NCBI GenBank assembly: GCA_016196825.1
Contig: JACPWY010000054.1
Coordinates: 30,166 to 94,165, forward strand
Length of the DNA: 64,000 nucleotides
Source of the DNA: Deltaproteobacteria bacterium
GTDB lineage: Bacteria > Bdellovibrionota > FAC87 > UBA2466
Reading direction: 5' to 3'
Shown: piece after piece, positions 44,712 to 54,226 of the stretch
Layout: each line of letters opens with the position of its first letter
Numbering within the stretch: the stretch's first letter is position 1
Notes under the pieces: model-generated
The model's database searches: none
Seen by the model: the letters and a program-made list of their open reading frames with translations, nothing else
Told to the model about the DNA's origin: nothing
Program-made: the position numbers and the translations under genes

Positions 44712-46012
44712 TGTGGACTCTGCCGCCCCACCGAGAAATACCGAAACCCAAGGTGGCCCACACTCGTCGGGTTAAAAAGATTGCGCCCATCAAAGATGAG
44801 CGGCTGATTCATCGTCCGCTTCATTAGGCCAAAATCGGGAGAACGGAATTCGTTCCACTCGGTGAGAATTGCCAGGGCATCCACCCCTTTGATCGCTTCA
44901 TAGGCATCGCCCACGAGGGTCACCTTCGACTCAAAGAGCCGTTTCGCCTCGTGAGTCGCCACTGGATCATAGGCCCTCACCGAACAGCCCGCCTCAATCA
45001 GCGACTGAATCAACGTGACCGACGGAGCCTCTCGCATATCATCGGTCATCGGTTTAAAGGCGAGCCCCCACACACCGATCGTCTTTCCCTTGAGAACCTT
45101 GAATTCCTTTTGAATTTTTCCAAACAGCTGCTGCTTCTGCCGCTCGTTCACCGCGTGGACCGCTTCAAATAAGTTGAGCGGTTGCCCAAACTGACGACCG
45201 AGATGGATCACCGCCTGCACATCCTTCGGGAAACACGAACCCCCGTAGCCGCAGCCCGGGTAGAGAAACTTATTCCCGATGCGGCTGTCGGTGATCAGAC
45301 CCTGACGGACCTCGCCGATATCGGCCCCCACCTTTTCGCAGAGAAGGGCCATGTCGTTGATGTAGGAGATCTTCATCGCAAGAAAGGCATTAGCGGCATA
45401 CTTGGTCAGCTCCGCCGATCGGTTGCTCACAAAGAGAATCGGGCTTCCTGAGCGGGTGTAGGGAGCGTAGAGATCATTCATCACGCGCCGACAGCTCTCG
45501 GTCTCAGCGCCAATGATGACGCGCTCGGGCCTCAGGAAATCATTGATCGCCGTCCCCTCTTTGAGGAATTCAGGGTTGGAAACAACGCCCACCGTATAAC
45601 GCGATCCCGCCAAGATCTCGCGCGCCTTATCGGCGGTCCCAACGGGCACGGTACTCTTCATCACAACCGTGGCGTTGCGGGTGAGATTGTCGCGAACGGA
45701 TTCTATCGCCTTCATCACATAGCGCAGATCGAGGGAGCCGTCGTCACCGCTTGGCGTCCCCACTGCGATGAAGACCACATCGGAATCACCGATAGCCGAG
45801 GCCGCGTCTGTCGTGAAGGCCAGGCGACCGGCCTTGGAGTTGCGAATCACGAGCTCCTCGAGACCCGGTTCGAAGATGGGAATTTCGCCACGCGCGAGGC
45901 GCGCAATCTTTTCCTTGTCGACGTCGATGCAGGTGACGTGATTGCCCGAGTCTGAAAAACAGGCTCCGGCTACCAGCCCTACATAGCCCGTTCCCATCAC
46001 GGAAATTCTCAT
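44708..46012 (-). CDS. ugd: UDP-glucose 6-dehydrogenase
   Basis: The 434-residue enzyme oxidises UDP-glucose to UDP-glucuronate with two NAD+. It has the N-terminal Rossmann fold ([21 protein letters not shown]), the catalytic Cys in [16 protein letters not shown] and the C-terminal nucleotide-sugar domain ([18 protein letters not shown]). GGGGAG precedes the ATG at 46012, which is preferred over an in-frame start at 46027. It is the first gene of the operon ugd, UDP-xylose synthase, ligase, CNB protein. Confidence 0.95.
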   Translation of the reverse strand: MRISVMGTGYVGLVAGACFSDSGNHVTCIDVDKEKIARLARGEIPIFEPGLEELVIRNSKAGRLAFTTDAASAIGDSDVVFIAVGTPSGDDGSLDLRYVMKAIESVRDNLTRNATVVMKSTVPVGTADKAREILAGSRYTVGVVSNPEFLKEGTAINDFLRPERVIIGAETESCRRVMNDLYAPYTRSGSPILFVSNRSAELTKYAANAFLAMKISYINDMALLCEKVGADIGEVRQGLITDSRIGNKFLYPGCGYGGSCFPKDVQAVIHLGRQFGQPLNLFEAVHAVNERQKQQLFGKIQKEFKVLKGKTIGVWGLAFKPMTDDMREAPSVTLIQSLIEAGCSVRAYDPVATHEAKRLFESKVTLVGDAYEAIKGVDALAILTEWNEFRSPDFGLMKRTMNQPLIFDGRNLFNPTSVGHLGFRYFSVGRQSPQ

Positions 46013-46066
46013 GGGTTCTCCCCTCAAGTTGACTCAAGCCACTAGGACAATCGATAGTAATATCAA

Positions 46067-47080
46067 ATGGAATCTCAGCCAAATCATTTTGGTGGCGCGC
46101 GCGCCACTAAACAACTGGGAAAAACTGTCGCCAAAGTAATGCTGGGGACGGTGCTTCTTTATTACGTTTTGCACTCCCAGATGATCGACTTCCGGACCCT
46201 CGGCCCGGTGCTTCTATCGCCTCGCACCCTTGCCCTCAGCCTGTCGTTTTTGGCCTTTTCAGCTTTGGCGTGCGCCTTCCGGTGGTATCTACTCGCAACC
46301 GCCCAGGGGCTCGCCGTCTCGTTCCGCACGATGTTTGAACTGACGATGATCGGGAACTTTTTCAACACCTTTTTGCCCGGTTCCGTGGGCGGCGACCTCA
46401 TCAAGGCCTGGTATATCGCCAACCACGCAAGCCAAAACAAAACGCGCGCGATCTTCACGGTCATTCTGGATCGCATCATCGGGCTCGCCGTGATCGTCTT
46501 TTACTCGGCCTTCAGCCTTCTTTTTTTCACCGAGATCCTGCATGGCGATCACCGTCTCAAGGTGATCGGCCTCTCGGTCTGGAGCTTCACACTAGTCTCA
46601 GGCGTCGCGGGCTTCGTCTTCTTTTCCCCTGTCTTGTGGAAACAAAAATGGTTTTCCGATCTCGTGGCAAAAATGGAGCAGGTCGGGCGATTGGGGAAGG
46701 TAGTACAGGCGGCGGTGCTCTACCGCCACCGACTCGGCACGATCATTAAAGCCACGTTTCTTTCCAGTTTTTCGGCGCTGGGAATCACGACGCTTTATAT
46801 TCTCCACGGCCACACACTCGGGATCTCGCTTCCACTCGCACGCTATTTCTTCGTCGTGCCGGTGGGGCTTGTGGCTTCAGCCATTCCGCTTTTGCCCGGA
46901 GGCATCGGCGTCGGACAGGTGGCCTTCTTCTCGCTGTTTCGGTTGGTCGGTGAGACGCCCGAACATGGCGCCACCCTCTGCACACTGTTGCAGCTCCACT
47001 CGATCTTTTTTAACTGCGCTGGGTTTATCTTCTATCTCAAATACAAGCACAAGTCCCAGGCCTACACCGTTCCGGTTTAA
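46067..47080 (+). CDS. LPG synthase TM/flippase-like membrane protein (UPF0104)
   Basis: The 337-residue protein has about eight membrane helices. It carries the UPF0104/AglD-like signature FFNTFLPGSVGGDLIKAWY near residue 105 and the later SAIPLLPGGIGVGQVAFF. Related proteins supply the membrane half of lysyl-phosphatidylglycerol synthases or act in glycolipid transfer. It is divergent from ugd across 54 bases, which must hold both promoters, so a role in the same envelope glycan pathway is likely. Its TAA lies inside the left arm of a palindromic element. Confidence 0.85.
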   Translation: MESQPNHFGGARATKQLGKTVAKVMLGTVLLYYVLHSQMIDFRTLGPVLLSPRTLALSLSFLAFSALACAFRWYLLATAQGLAVSFRTMFELTMIGNFFNTFLPGSVGGDLIKAWYIANHASQNKTRAIFTVILDRIIGLAVIVFYSAFSLLFFTEILHGDHRLKVIGLSVWSFTLVSGVAGFVFFSPVLWKQKWFSDLVAKMEQVGRLGKVVQAAVLYRHRLGTIIKATFLSSFSALGITTLYILHGHTLGISLPLARYFFVVPVGLVASAIPLLPGGIGVGQVAFFSLFRLVGETPEHGATLCTLLQLHSIFFNCAGFIFYLKYKHKSQAYTVPV

Positions 47081-47262
47081 CAGTCTCCTGAAAAACCCGC
47101 TTTGGAGGGAAAAAATGATTTTTCGAGCGAGACGAGGAAGACGAACAAAAGGCCCGGAGGCGGCCATGGAATGGCCGTCGAGGACCTTTTGTGAGTCTGA
47201 CGAAGGCGTAGTCGAAAAAGCATTTTTTTACCCCAAATGGGGTTTTTCAGGAGACTGTTAAA
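47076..47262. repeat. Palindromic element family B, copy B2
   Basis: The 23-base arms (47076-47098 and 47240-47262), beginning tttaacagtctcctgaaaaa, are exact inverted copies. Inner parts pair imperfectly. The centre has gaggaagacgaacaaaaggc and then gaggcggcc, shared with B1 and B3. The left arm includes the TAA of the upstream gene, and recO starts 13 bases after the right arm. Confidence 0.88.
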
Positions 47263-47274
47263 GAGTTTTTTTCT

Positions 47275-47991
47275 GTGGCTCTCACACGCGCGATAGTCCT
47301 CTCGAGTGAAGTTTTCGGCGAAGCCGACCGCTACATTCAATTCCTCACGCGCGACTGGGGTGTGATCTCCACTCTCGCCAAGGCCGCGCGCAAGAGCAAA
47401 CGCCGCTATGTGGGCGGACTCGATATCTTCTGCCACAGTGAGATCAATGTGCGAGGCGATATTCCCAACCGCGCCTACCTTGTCGAGCTCACCGTCCTCA
47501 ATTCCTTCACCAAGCTCCGCGATGACCTCGACAAGATCCTGATCGCGGGGCAACTCGTGCAATGGGTGCGAAAGCTCGCTGATGTGGCGACCCCCATCCC
47601 CCAGATATACAGCCTCCTCGGCCAGACGCTGGCGCTCTTGGAGGCACAAAGCGATCCTGCTCGACTCAGTCTTTTAGGACTCGTGTTCCGTTTGAAATTA
47701 ATCTCTCATCTCGGCTTTCACCCTCGCACCGAGGCCTGCGCCCGCTGCAACCAGGAGGGCGAATTGGCGATCTTCGATCTCGGCTCGGGCGGTTTGATCT
47801 GCACTGAGTGCAAACCCACAAGCGACCACTGGGAGCTTTACCCAGAGGAACGCCAATTCATCACGCACGCAAAGGACCTGCGATTGACTCGCTTCGAGGA
47901 GGTTCAATTTTCCGAGAAGCCGACGCAGCGGATGCTGCACTTGATCACGCAATTCACATCGTTCCACACCCACGCCAAATTGCCCGTTTAG
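47275..47991 (+). CDS. recO: DNA repair protein RecO
   Basis: The 238-residue protein matches RecO. It has the N-terminal OB fold (ALTRAIVLSSEVFGEADRYIQFLTRDWGVISTLAKAARKS), a helical middle part, and a zinc-binding motif with CARCNQEGELAIFDLGSGGLICTEC. RecO loads RecA on SSB-coated gaps with RecR. The start is a GTG at 47275, just after a palindromic element. No other rec gene is nearby. Confidence 0.9.
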   Translation: MALTRAIVLSSEVFGEADRYIQFLTRDWGVISTLAKAARKSKRRYVGGLDIFCHSEINVRGDIPNRAYLVELTVLNSFTKLRDDLDKILIAGQLVQWVRKLADVATPIPQIYSLLGQTLALLEAQSDPARLSLLGLVFRLKLISHLGFHPRTEACARCNQEGELAIFDLGSGGLICTECKPTSDHWELYPEERQFITHAKDLRLTRFEEVQFSEKPTQRMLHLITQFTSFHTHAKLPV

Positions 47992-47994
47992 GTG

Positions 47995-48120
47995 GTCGGG
48001 GAAGGCGGAGATTTAGGGAATGGGCGGGTCCTGCCCCCTGCGCCCTTTTGGCTCGCCCTACGGCGCCCAAAAGGACTCCGGGGTCACCCCCCCATTCCCT
48101 AAATCTCCGCCTTCCCCGAC
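47995..48120. repeat. Palindromic element family C after recO
   Basis: The 30-base arms (47995-48024 and 48091-48120), beginning gtcggggaaggcggagattt, are exact inverted copies starting three bases after the recO stop. The loop has a further hairpin around ttttggctcgccc, a motif also present in family A at 59285-59297. Confidence 0.85.
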
Positions 48121-48352
48121 GATTTCAAGAGGCAATTTCGCGGGGGTGTTCCACTTGGAAAGTGGGCCCGCTCCACACCAAATCAAATCTCCGGCGTCCG
48201 ACAGTCCCTGCTCGGGTAAGTTGCGCGGGTGCTCCACGATAACAGTTAGACTCCGGGGTCACCCCCCCAAACTCCAAATCCCCCACCAACCCCGACGATC
48301 TCAACGGATAATTCCACGTGAGTGTTTCACTGGAAAAGTAGGCCCGCTCCAC
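48075..48352. repeat. Imperfect direct duplication overlapping element C
   Basis: About 102 bases at 48075-48176 and 103 bases at 48250-48352 are diverged copies. Both begin actccggggtcaccccccc and end gcccgctccac. The first copy includes the right arm of element C; in the second copy the arm is degraded. No gene is present in 47992-48430. Confidence 0.75.
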
Positions 48353-48380
48353 CCCGGAGTTGCGTGTACGGCGGAGATAT

Positions 48381-48410
48381 TAGTAGTTTAATATTGACAT
48401 TAAACTACTA
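48381..48410. promoter_or_regulatory. Perfect 12-bp palindrome at the promoter of the fourth AAA ATPase
   Basis: tagtagtttaat (48381-48392) and attaaactacta (48399-48410) are exact inverted copies around six bases. A TTGACA, usable as a -35 element, starts in the loop at 48395. The ATG is 20 bases past the palindrome. Confidence 0.65.
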
Positions 48411-48430
48411 ACGAGTTATTTAATGTTTAT

Positions 48431-49579
48431 ATGAAACAACTTAGGTACCTGCAGCCTGTTGTGGCTAATGCTCTGAAGAAAAAGATGGCGTTTATCGGCG
48501 GTCCGCGCCAGGTTGGAAAGACAACCCTTTCATTAGGTTTCCTTTCGCCTCCCTCGGCTACTCACCCGGCCTATCTGAATTGGGATAGAGCCACGGATCG
48601 TTCCAAGATTGTGCGAGACGACTTTCCATTGAAGCAGAAGACCCTCGTTTTTGATGAGGTTCACAAGTTCAAACACTGGCGAAATCTCCTGAAAGGCCTG
48701 TACGACAAGTACCACGAGAATCACCGGATACTCGTAACGGGCTCGGCTCGTCTGGACTATTTCCGAAGGGGGGGCGATTCCTTGCTGGGAAGGTATCACT
48801 ATTACCGCCTCCATCCATTCTCGATTACCGAGATGACGAAGCGCCCGTCGCCGGCGGAACTGAGTGTTTTGCTCAAATTTAGTGGGTTTCCGGAAAGTCT
48901 TTTCTCCCAAAATGAGGATGAGCATCGTCTTTGGCAAAAGGAGAGAATGAATCGTGTTATTTCTGAGGACCTTCGAGATCTGGAAAATGTGAAGGAAATT
49001 TCATTACTCCTGATGCTTGCTGAGATGCTCCCCGCCCGAGTGGGGGCTCCACTCTCCTTGAAAAGTTTGGCCGGAGACCTTCAGGTGTCTCAGCCGACCG
49101 TTGCGCGGTGGATTAGCTATTTCAACAATCTCTATTTCACGTTTACGATTGCGCCGTTTGGCTCGGCGAAGATTCGCGCCGTGAGAAAGTTAGCAAAGAT
49201 CTATCTTTGGGATTGGTCGGCGGTCGAAGCGGAGGGGTTTCGTTTTGAGAATCTGGTGGCAAGCCATTTACTTAAGTTCTGCCACTATCTCGAGGACACG
49301 AAGGGCCACACGATGGAGCTTCGCTATCTGAGAGATACGGATGGCCGCGAGGTGGATTTTGTTGTCCTGAAGGATAAGAAGCCTTTGTTTGCCGTTGAGT
49401 GCAAGAGCGGTGAAAGGAGCTTGAGTCCACACGTCAATTATTTCGCAGCACGAACCGCCATTCCGGCATTCTTTCAGGTGCATCTTGGTGAACGTGAGTA
49501 TGGGGAAGAACGCGCGGGAAGAGTCACGCCGTTTCTCACATTCTTTGCCGAATTGTCCGAACGGTATGGGCCATTCTGA
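48431..49579 (+). CDS. AAA ATPase with DUF4143 C-terminal domain, third copy
   Basis: The 382-residue protein has Walker A GGPRQVGKTT, Walker B TLVFDEVHKFKHW, RILVTGSARLDYFRRGGDSLLGR and HPFSITEM. A winged-helix-like segment follows (SLKSLAGDLQVSQPTVARWI), then the DUF4143 region with YLWDWSAVEAEGFRFENLVASHLL and REVDFVVLKDKKPLFAVECKSG. The E-VD-ExK pattern suggests a nuclease-like fold with Lys kept. It belongs to the subgroup with PRQVGKTT, distinct from the two copies at 35205 and 38026. No partner gene is coupled to it. Confidence 0.87.
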   Translation: MKQLRYLQPVVANALKKKMAFIGGPRQVGKTTLSLGFLSPPSATHPAYLNWDRATDRSKIVRDDFPLKQKTLVFDEVHKFKHWRNLLKGLYDKYHENHRILVTGSARLDYFRRGGDSLLGRYHYYRLHPFSITEMTKRPSPAELSVLLKFSGFPESLFSQNEDEHRLWQKERMNRVISEDLRDLENVKEISLLLMLAEMLPARVGAPLSLKSLAGDLQVSQPTVARWISYFNNLYFTFTIAPFGSAKIRAVRKLAKIYLWDWSAVEAEGFRFENLVASHLLKFCHYLEDTKGHTMELRYLRDTDGREVDFVVLKDKKPLFAVECKSGERSLSPHVNYFAARTAIPAFFQVHLGEREYGEERAGRVTPFLTFFAELSERYGPF

Positions 49580-49703
49580 TGCCCGGAACTTGACGCAGTT
49601 TCCCACTCAATAGCGCAGAGCGATAAAGTTACTTAGGACGGCGCCGATAAGTTGCAAGAGGCGGACGCATGACAATCGCTCTCAACCACACGGGGATCGG
49701 CGC

Positions 49704-50516
49704 GTGACGACAAGCTCACTACTTCTTATCATTGTCTCGCTTAGTTATTTTGCCGTCGGGGAAACTCGCCGCCCCCAACCAGAAGGCGCAAAGCCAGCGC
49801 GGCCACTTCACGACGATCAGACCGAGGTCTGGCCGGCCGACAGAGCCTTTTATCTGGGTGAGCCCACCAACGAAGTCTGGAAAGGCGAGGCTGAGGTTCC
49901 CGGGATAGGATCCCTCACTTCCATTCGCACTGAGATTCCCAAGGATTCCGACCCGCTCGAAGCTCTCATGATCAAATGCGGAGCCAAAAAAACAGAAAAG
50001 GGATGGGATCTCACGGCGGTCCAAATTCCAATATCCGAGTTTTCAAGTGATGAATGGAAGGCGATCTTGTCTGAAAAGTTTCGTAAGGGCGTGTCCCACC
50101 CCAAGCGGCGGGACTCCGTTCGGATTGGAAACTTTATCTTTCTTCCGCCCAAGCAGTTGGATGAGAAATCCCCCGCCACTTTAGAAGTCGTAACCCCGAC
50201 GCAATACCTAAAACGCGGCGGTAATCTTTTCGATGAATACAATAAGGGCTTTAGTGAGTACGCCAAAAGTTTTGGAAAAACTAAGTACTCGGGTGCCCAG
50301 TACAAAGCACTCGTCGCCGCGCGGGCAAAACTACGCCTCTCGCTCACCGGCACGCTGGATCGCATGGCGGATCTGGGAGTCAGCTACCGCGTGATCAACG
50401 AACGGCGCGCTACGCTCACCGGAATGAGTCAGTACGAGGATGCGGGAGACGTCACCCTAGAGACCATTTTGGAGAAAACAGGCAAGAGACTTCTCTCTCC
50501 TGGCGGAAAACCCTAA
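49704..50516 (+). CDS. Exported protein of unknown function
   Basis: The 270-residue product starts at a GTG and has a signal peptide (TTSSLLLIIVSLSYFAVG). The mature part is basic and mostly helical toward the end (GGNLFDEYNKGFSEYAKSFGK). No domain was recognised. It is followed 11 bases later by another exported protein and then by the long Cys/Thr-rich protein, so the three probably form one operon. Confidence 0.7.
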   Translation: MTTSSLLLIIVSLSYFAVGETRRPQPEGAKPARPLHDDQTEVWPADRAFYLGEPTNEVWKGEAEVPGIGSLTSIRTEIPKDSDPLEALMIKCGAKKTEKGWDLTAVQIPISEFSSDEWKAILSEKFRKGVSHPKRRDSVRIGNFIFLPPKQLDEKSPATLEVVTPTQYLKRGGNLFDEYNKGFSEYAKSFGKTKYSGAQYKALVAARAKLRLSLTGTLDRMADLGVSYRVINERRATLTGMSQYEDAGDVTLETILEKTGKRLLSPGGKP

Positions 50517-50527
50517 CGGAGCCATCC

Positions 50528-50944
50528 ATGCAAAATCTCATTGGGACACTTATCGTAATGCTGTTGGCGATTCCCGGCTGGACCAAGCCCGCCAAAAGGG
50601 CACCGCGTTCGACCGGGGCGTTGACAAGCGTCGCCTACACCATTGAAGGAGCCTTAAGCGAAAAAATGATGAGACCGCCAGAATCGCCCACTTTCTACGG
50701 CGTCACAATCGTCAACAATTCAAAGATCGAGTTCAACCTCTTAAACGTCCAACCCGCTCATAGTCCGACCTTTCTGTCTCTTTTTGAAACTCACGACGAA
50801 AACACACACCCCGCGGTACAGCTTGAGTGCAAGAGGTACCTCACACCGAATCTCAGGAACTATTCCATTTCTGTGACAGATTCCGAGACCAAACCACCCT
50901 GGATCGATTGCCTCGTGAAAAACGTTGTTTGGAAACGCAACTAG
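50528..50944 (+). CDS. Small exported protein of unknown function
   Basis: The 138-residue product has a signal peptide (MQNLIGTLIVMLLAIPGWT) and a beta-rich mature part (FYGVTIVNNSKIEFNLLNVQ) with two cysteines. CGGAG lies upstream of the ATG. The next gene starts eight bases after its stop. Confidence 0.72.
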   Translation: MQNLIGTLIVMLLAIPGWTKPAKRAPRSTGALTSVAYTIEGALSEKMMRPPESPTFYGVTIVNNSKIEFNLLNVQPAHSPTFLSLFETHDENTHPAVQLECKRYLTPNLRNYSISVTDSETKPPWIDCLVKNVVWKRN

Positions 50945-50952
50945 GAGCCCCC

Positions 50953-53427
50953 ATGAAAACCTTCCTCCTCTCAGCATTCTTTCTACTCCATTCAGTTGCT
51001 TTCCCGAGTGGCGGTGGCGGCCTCTGCTCCGGGGCTGGTTCAGCGGATCCTGGTTGTCAGTACGCTTGCCACCACTGCGATGTCGCGAGCGCACCAAACG
51101 TCGCGACCATCGCAAGTGCAGCCGCCGAATCGCAAAATACCATCATCGAACTTGGGGAATCGTCCCTCCTCACGAAACTCGAGCATGGTCTTAATGCGGC
51201 CAAAGAACATGGCGGCGCTGAAGGAGCCGCCGCCACAAACGCGCTCCTCTGTGTGGGCGGGGCGATCGGCGCTGTCGCACTAGCGATTCATTGTGAGCAT
51301 GAAGGAGTCGAACATTGTACTTCACAGCTCAGCACCTACGTTCATGCCGCCTGCGTACTCTTAGCCTGCGGCCCTGCTATCGCCTCCGTGAGCCCCGCTG
51401 TGGCAGCGTTCTGGGCTCCCGTCCACGCCGCGATCAGTAACCCCGTGGCCATTGTGGGCATCGCAGCCACTTGCCTTGCCTCCGCCGCGGCGGATGCCAT
51501 TAAATGCTCGGCGGAAACGAGCTCCTGCAAGGCTGCTAACGCTTTGGCCCAGCCCCTCATTGCGGGAAACTACTGCTGCTGCGGAACTCCCACAACACCG
51601 GGTGCGCCATATGCCTGGAGCATCGAACAGGAACACCCTTGCATGAATGCCGGAGGGAAGATCAAGTCCGGGACCTGCGGTGAAGGCCTTCCCGAGCACC
51701 TCCAAGACTACGCGTCGAACTCGACACCCTCTATGCTTCCGTATGATGCAGACTTCAAAAAAAATCCCGACTGTGGACCACCCTTTTGCCAGCCAGGTTA
51801 CCAGGCGAGTGGAGGAACCTGCGTCAAATGTCCTGCCGGTACCTATGGCCAGGGTGAATTTAGCACCAACGAATCCGCCTGCAGGCCCTGCACCGGCAAC
51901 ACCTATTCCGCCGCCGGGGCTACGAGTTGCACAACGTGCGCATCCCACTCCCACGCCAACGCGTCTCATTCAGCGTGCGACTGCGATAGAACCAGCGGTT
52001 ATGGCGGTCCATCGGGAAGCGGCGCCGCCTGTGCTCATTGTGGAGCGGGGTACTATGCTGGTCCTACTTCCTGCCGAAGGTGTCCAGCAGGACAGTATTC
52101 TACCACCTCAAACGTCTCCGACCACTGCGATACATGCCCAGACACCCCACCAGGCGCCAATTCAACTCAAACAAATTGCGCCATTGGATGCACCTCATCG
52201 GCCGCGCGAGCCGCGATCGGTCTGACGGTCACTCAATCGTCGACAATGCTCTACCGTTGGTTGGTGAATTGGAGCAGCGCCGTGAATCTACCCAATGATC
52301 TCGCAACCTGTAGCGGGTTCAAGCAAGTCAAAACGGATGGCGTTTGGGGAGCTGAAAGTGCCCTCTCCTATCCCCCACCGGGCGCCATAAGGCTGAGTAA
52401 ATGCGGCGATATTGCTCGGCCCGTTATTTCGTGCAGCACCTCTAGCTCAAACGGCTCGAGTTGTAAGCTCTATGGGGACGAGCTCACCTACGGAAACCCC
52501 GGTGAGACCAAATGCTCCGGTAAGTGCGTCAACCTTCAGACCGACAATAACAATTGCGGCTCTTGCGGCAACGTCTGCCCGACCGGACAATCCTGCTCGT
52601 CGGGCACGTGTCGCCCTCCAACGACCACGACTCGGCCCCCAACGACCACGACTCGGCCTGCGACCACCACGACTCGGCCCACAACCACCACGACTCGGCC
52701 TGCGACCACGACTCAGCCCAGAACCACGACAACTCGACGCAGAACCACGACAACTCGACGCAGAACCACGACAACTCGACGCAGAACCACGACAACTCGG
52801 CCCACAACGACCACGACAACTCGGCCCACAACGACCACGACAACTCGGCCCACAACGACCACGACAACTCGGCCCACAACGACCACGACAATTCGGCCCA
52901 CAACGACCACAACTCAGCCCGCAACCACAACAACTCGGCCCACAACGACCACAACAACTCGGCCCACAACGACCACGACAACTCGGCCCACAACGACCAC
53001 GACAACTCGGCCCACAACGACCACAACTCGGCCCACAACGACCACAACTCGGCCCACAACGACCACAACTCGGCCCACAACGACCACAACTCGGCCCACA
53101 ACGACCACGACAACTCGGCCCACAACGACCACAACTCGGCCCACAACGACCACAACTCAGCCCGCAACCACAACAACTCGGCCCACAACGACCACGACTC
53201 AACCCGCAACCACAACAACTCGGCCTGCGACCACGATAACCGTGACTCTACCGACCCGACCTTCAACAACGACCACGACTCAGCCCAGAACCACGACAAC
53301 TCAGCCCAGAACCACGACAACTCGGCGCAGAACCACGACAACTCAGCCCAGAACCACGACAACTCGGTCCACAACGACCACGACTCAACCTGAGGTGACA
53401 CCTTCTATGACCCCCGATCCGGAATAG
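50953..53427 (+). CDS. Large exported protein: Cys-rich modules plus long Thr/Pro/Arg tail
   Basis: The 824-residue product has a signal peptide ([17 protein letters not shown]) and a Cys-containing, Ala-rich domain with hydrophobic stretches (residues about 20-250). EGF/ephrin-receptor-like modules follow ([44 protein letters not shown]), then a compact motif of the type seen in myxobacterial surface proteins ([18 protein letters not shown]). The last 270 or so residues are [19 protein letters not shown] and TTTTRRR repeats, then TPDPE. A tail so rich in Thr could be O-glycosylated, as in mucins. AGGAG precedes the ATG at 50953. Two adjacent open frames in the repeat are by-products of the 21- to 24-bp unit. 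Confidence 0.82.
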   Translation: MKTFLLSAFFLLHSVAFPSGGGGLCSGAGSADPGCQYACHHCDVASAPNVATIASAAAESQNTIIELGESSLLTKLEHGLNAAKEHGGAEGAAATNALLCVGGAIGAVALAIHCEHEGVEHCTSQLSTYVHAACVLLACGPAIASVSPAVAAFWAPVHAAISNPVAIVGIAATCLASAAADAIKCSAETSSCKAANALAQPLIAGNYCCCGTPTTPGAPYAWSIEQEHPCMNAGGKIKSGTCGEGLPEHLQDYASNSTPSMLPYDADFKKNPDCGPPFCQPGYQASGGTCVKCPAGTYGQGEFSTNESACRPCTGNTYSAAGATSCTTCASHSHANASHSACDCDRTSGYGGPSGSGAACAHCGAGYYAGPTSCRRCPAGQYSTTSNVSDHCDTCPDTPPGANSTQTNCAIGCTSSAARAAIGLTVTQSSTMLYRWLVNWSSAVNLPNDLATCSGFKQVKTDGVWGAESALSYPPPGAIRLSKCGDIARPVISCSTSSSNGSSCKLYGDELTYGNPGETKCSGKCVNLQTDNNNCGSCGNVCPTGQSCSSGTCRPPTTTTRPPTTTTRPATTTTRPTTTTTRPATTTQPRTTTTRRRTTTTRRRTTTTRRRTTTTRPTTTTTTRPTTTTTTRPTTTTTTRPTTTTTIRPTTTTTQPATTTTRPTTTTTTRPTTTTTTRPTTTTTTRPTTTTTRPTTTTTRPTTTTTRPTTTTTRPTTTTTTRPTTTTTRPTTTTTQPATTTTRPTTTTTQPATTTTRPATTITVTLPTRPSTTTTTQPRTTTTQPRTTTTRRRTTTTQPRTTTTRSTTTTTQPEVTPSMTPDPE
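52620..53400 (+). repeat. Coding tandem repeat (Thr-Thr-Thr-Thr-Arg-Pro)
   Basis: Units of 18 to 24 bases built on acgaccac(g/a)acaactcggccc repeat across about 780 bases, with cag or cgc variants giving TTQP and TTRRR. Unit length varies in steps of three, so the frame is kept. The uniform codon choice points to recent expansion. Confidence 0.9.
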
Positions 53428-53437
53428 AGAAAACCAG

Positions 53438-54226
53438 ATGCATTTGACGCAAGACAACGTCGTTTCATCCACCCATAATCTCGCGGCAGTCCTGCGCTTA
53501 GCGCGCCACCACCTCGTCGACGATCACGATCCCCTTTCGCGGGAGTGGGCAGCCGTGCATATGCGCTCGGTCATTGACGCTCTGGTAAGCCAAGGGGTCA
53601 TACGGAAGTCCTTGCCTCTGCAAAATCCGACAGCGAAGGATTTGTGGGATCTGTACACGGAATTGGAAGGTCTCCTTCAGCCCACTCGCAACAGAGTTCA
53701 GCGCCGCCTTCCGATCGTCTTGCGTGATCTTGGTATAGTTTCTATAGCCTTGATGGCCCTGGGCGTTTCATTCCGAAAATATCACCACTTGCCTATCAAC
53801 CTCTGGTCGAATCGGTACGAGCTGATGGACCTCTCGGTCGAAAATTCTCGACAGGGTTACGGGATTCTTCAGGTCGACAAAACTGTCGAGAAGGCGCCGA
53901 TCGTCGTGAATGGGGTCTACTACCCCGTGGGGTTGGGAACGCATGCCGACAGCCGAATCGATGTGTCACTGACGAAGCAGGGTAAGACGTTGGTTGGCCA
54001 ATGCGGCTATCCCGACTCCGCGCATGGAGGGGCAATCCGCTGCCACGTCGAGGCCAACGGCCGAGAGCTGTTCAAGAGCGGAGTCCTTGATGATGACTCC
54101 AGATTGGCCACCTTTGAGGTCCCTATCGAGGGCGTGGATAAACTCGCTCTCCTCGTCTCGCCAGCCCAAGTCGGCATCACCGCGGACCATGCGGTCTGGG
54201 TGGATATGAAAATCCGAAATGATTAG
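53438..54226 (+). CDS. NPCBM/NEW2 domain protein with a membrane helix
   Basis: The 262-residue protein has a helical N-terminal region of about 90 residues and a likely membrane helix (VLRDLGIVSIALMALGVSF). A carbohydrate-binding-like NPCBM domain follows: GVYYPVGLGTHADSRIDVSL, VGQCGYPDSAHGGAIRCHVE, NGRELFKSGVLDDDS and LVSPAQVG. NPCBM domains usually sit at the end of glycosidases, but here it is nearly alone. The next gene, a sugar-transfer-like membrane protein, overlaps it. Its TAG stop is part of the left arm of palindromic element A2. Confidence 0.82.
   Translation: MHLTQDNVVSSTHNLAAVLRLARHHLVDDHDPLSREWAAVHMRSVIDALVSQGVIRKSLPLQNPTAKDLWDLYTELEGLLQPTRNRVQRRLPIVLRDLGIVSIALMALGVSFRKYHHLPINLWSNRYELMDLSVENSRQGYGILQVDKTVEKAPIVVNGVYYPVGLGTHADSRIDVSLTKQGKTLVGQCGYPDSAHGGAIRCHVEANGRELFKSGVLDDDSRLATFEVPIEGVDKLALLVSPAQVGITADHAVWVDMKIRND

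Noticed and set aside
52600..53400. CRISPR array
   Set aside because: The units are contiguous coding repeats without spacers.
52447..53402. Long open frames on the minus strand and in other plus-strand frames across the Thr repeat
   Set aside because: The repeat units are multiples of three without stops in most frames, so these are by-products of the TTTTRP coding repeat.
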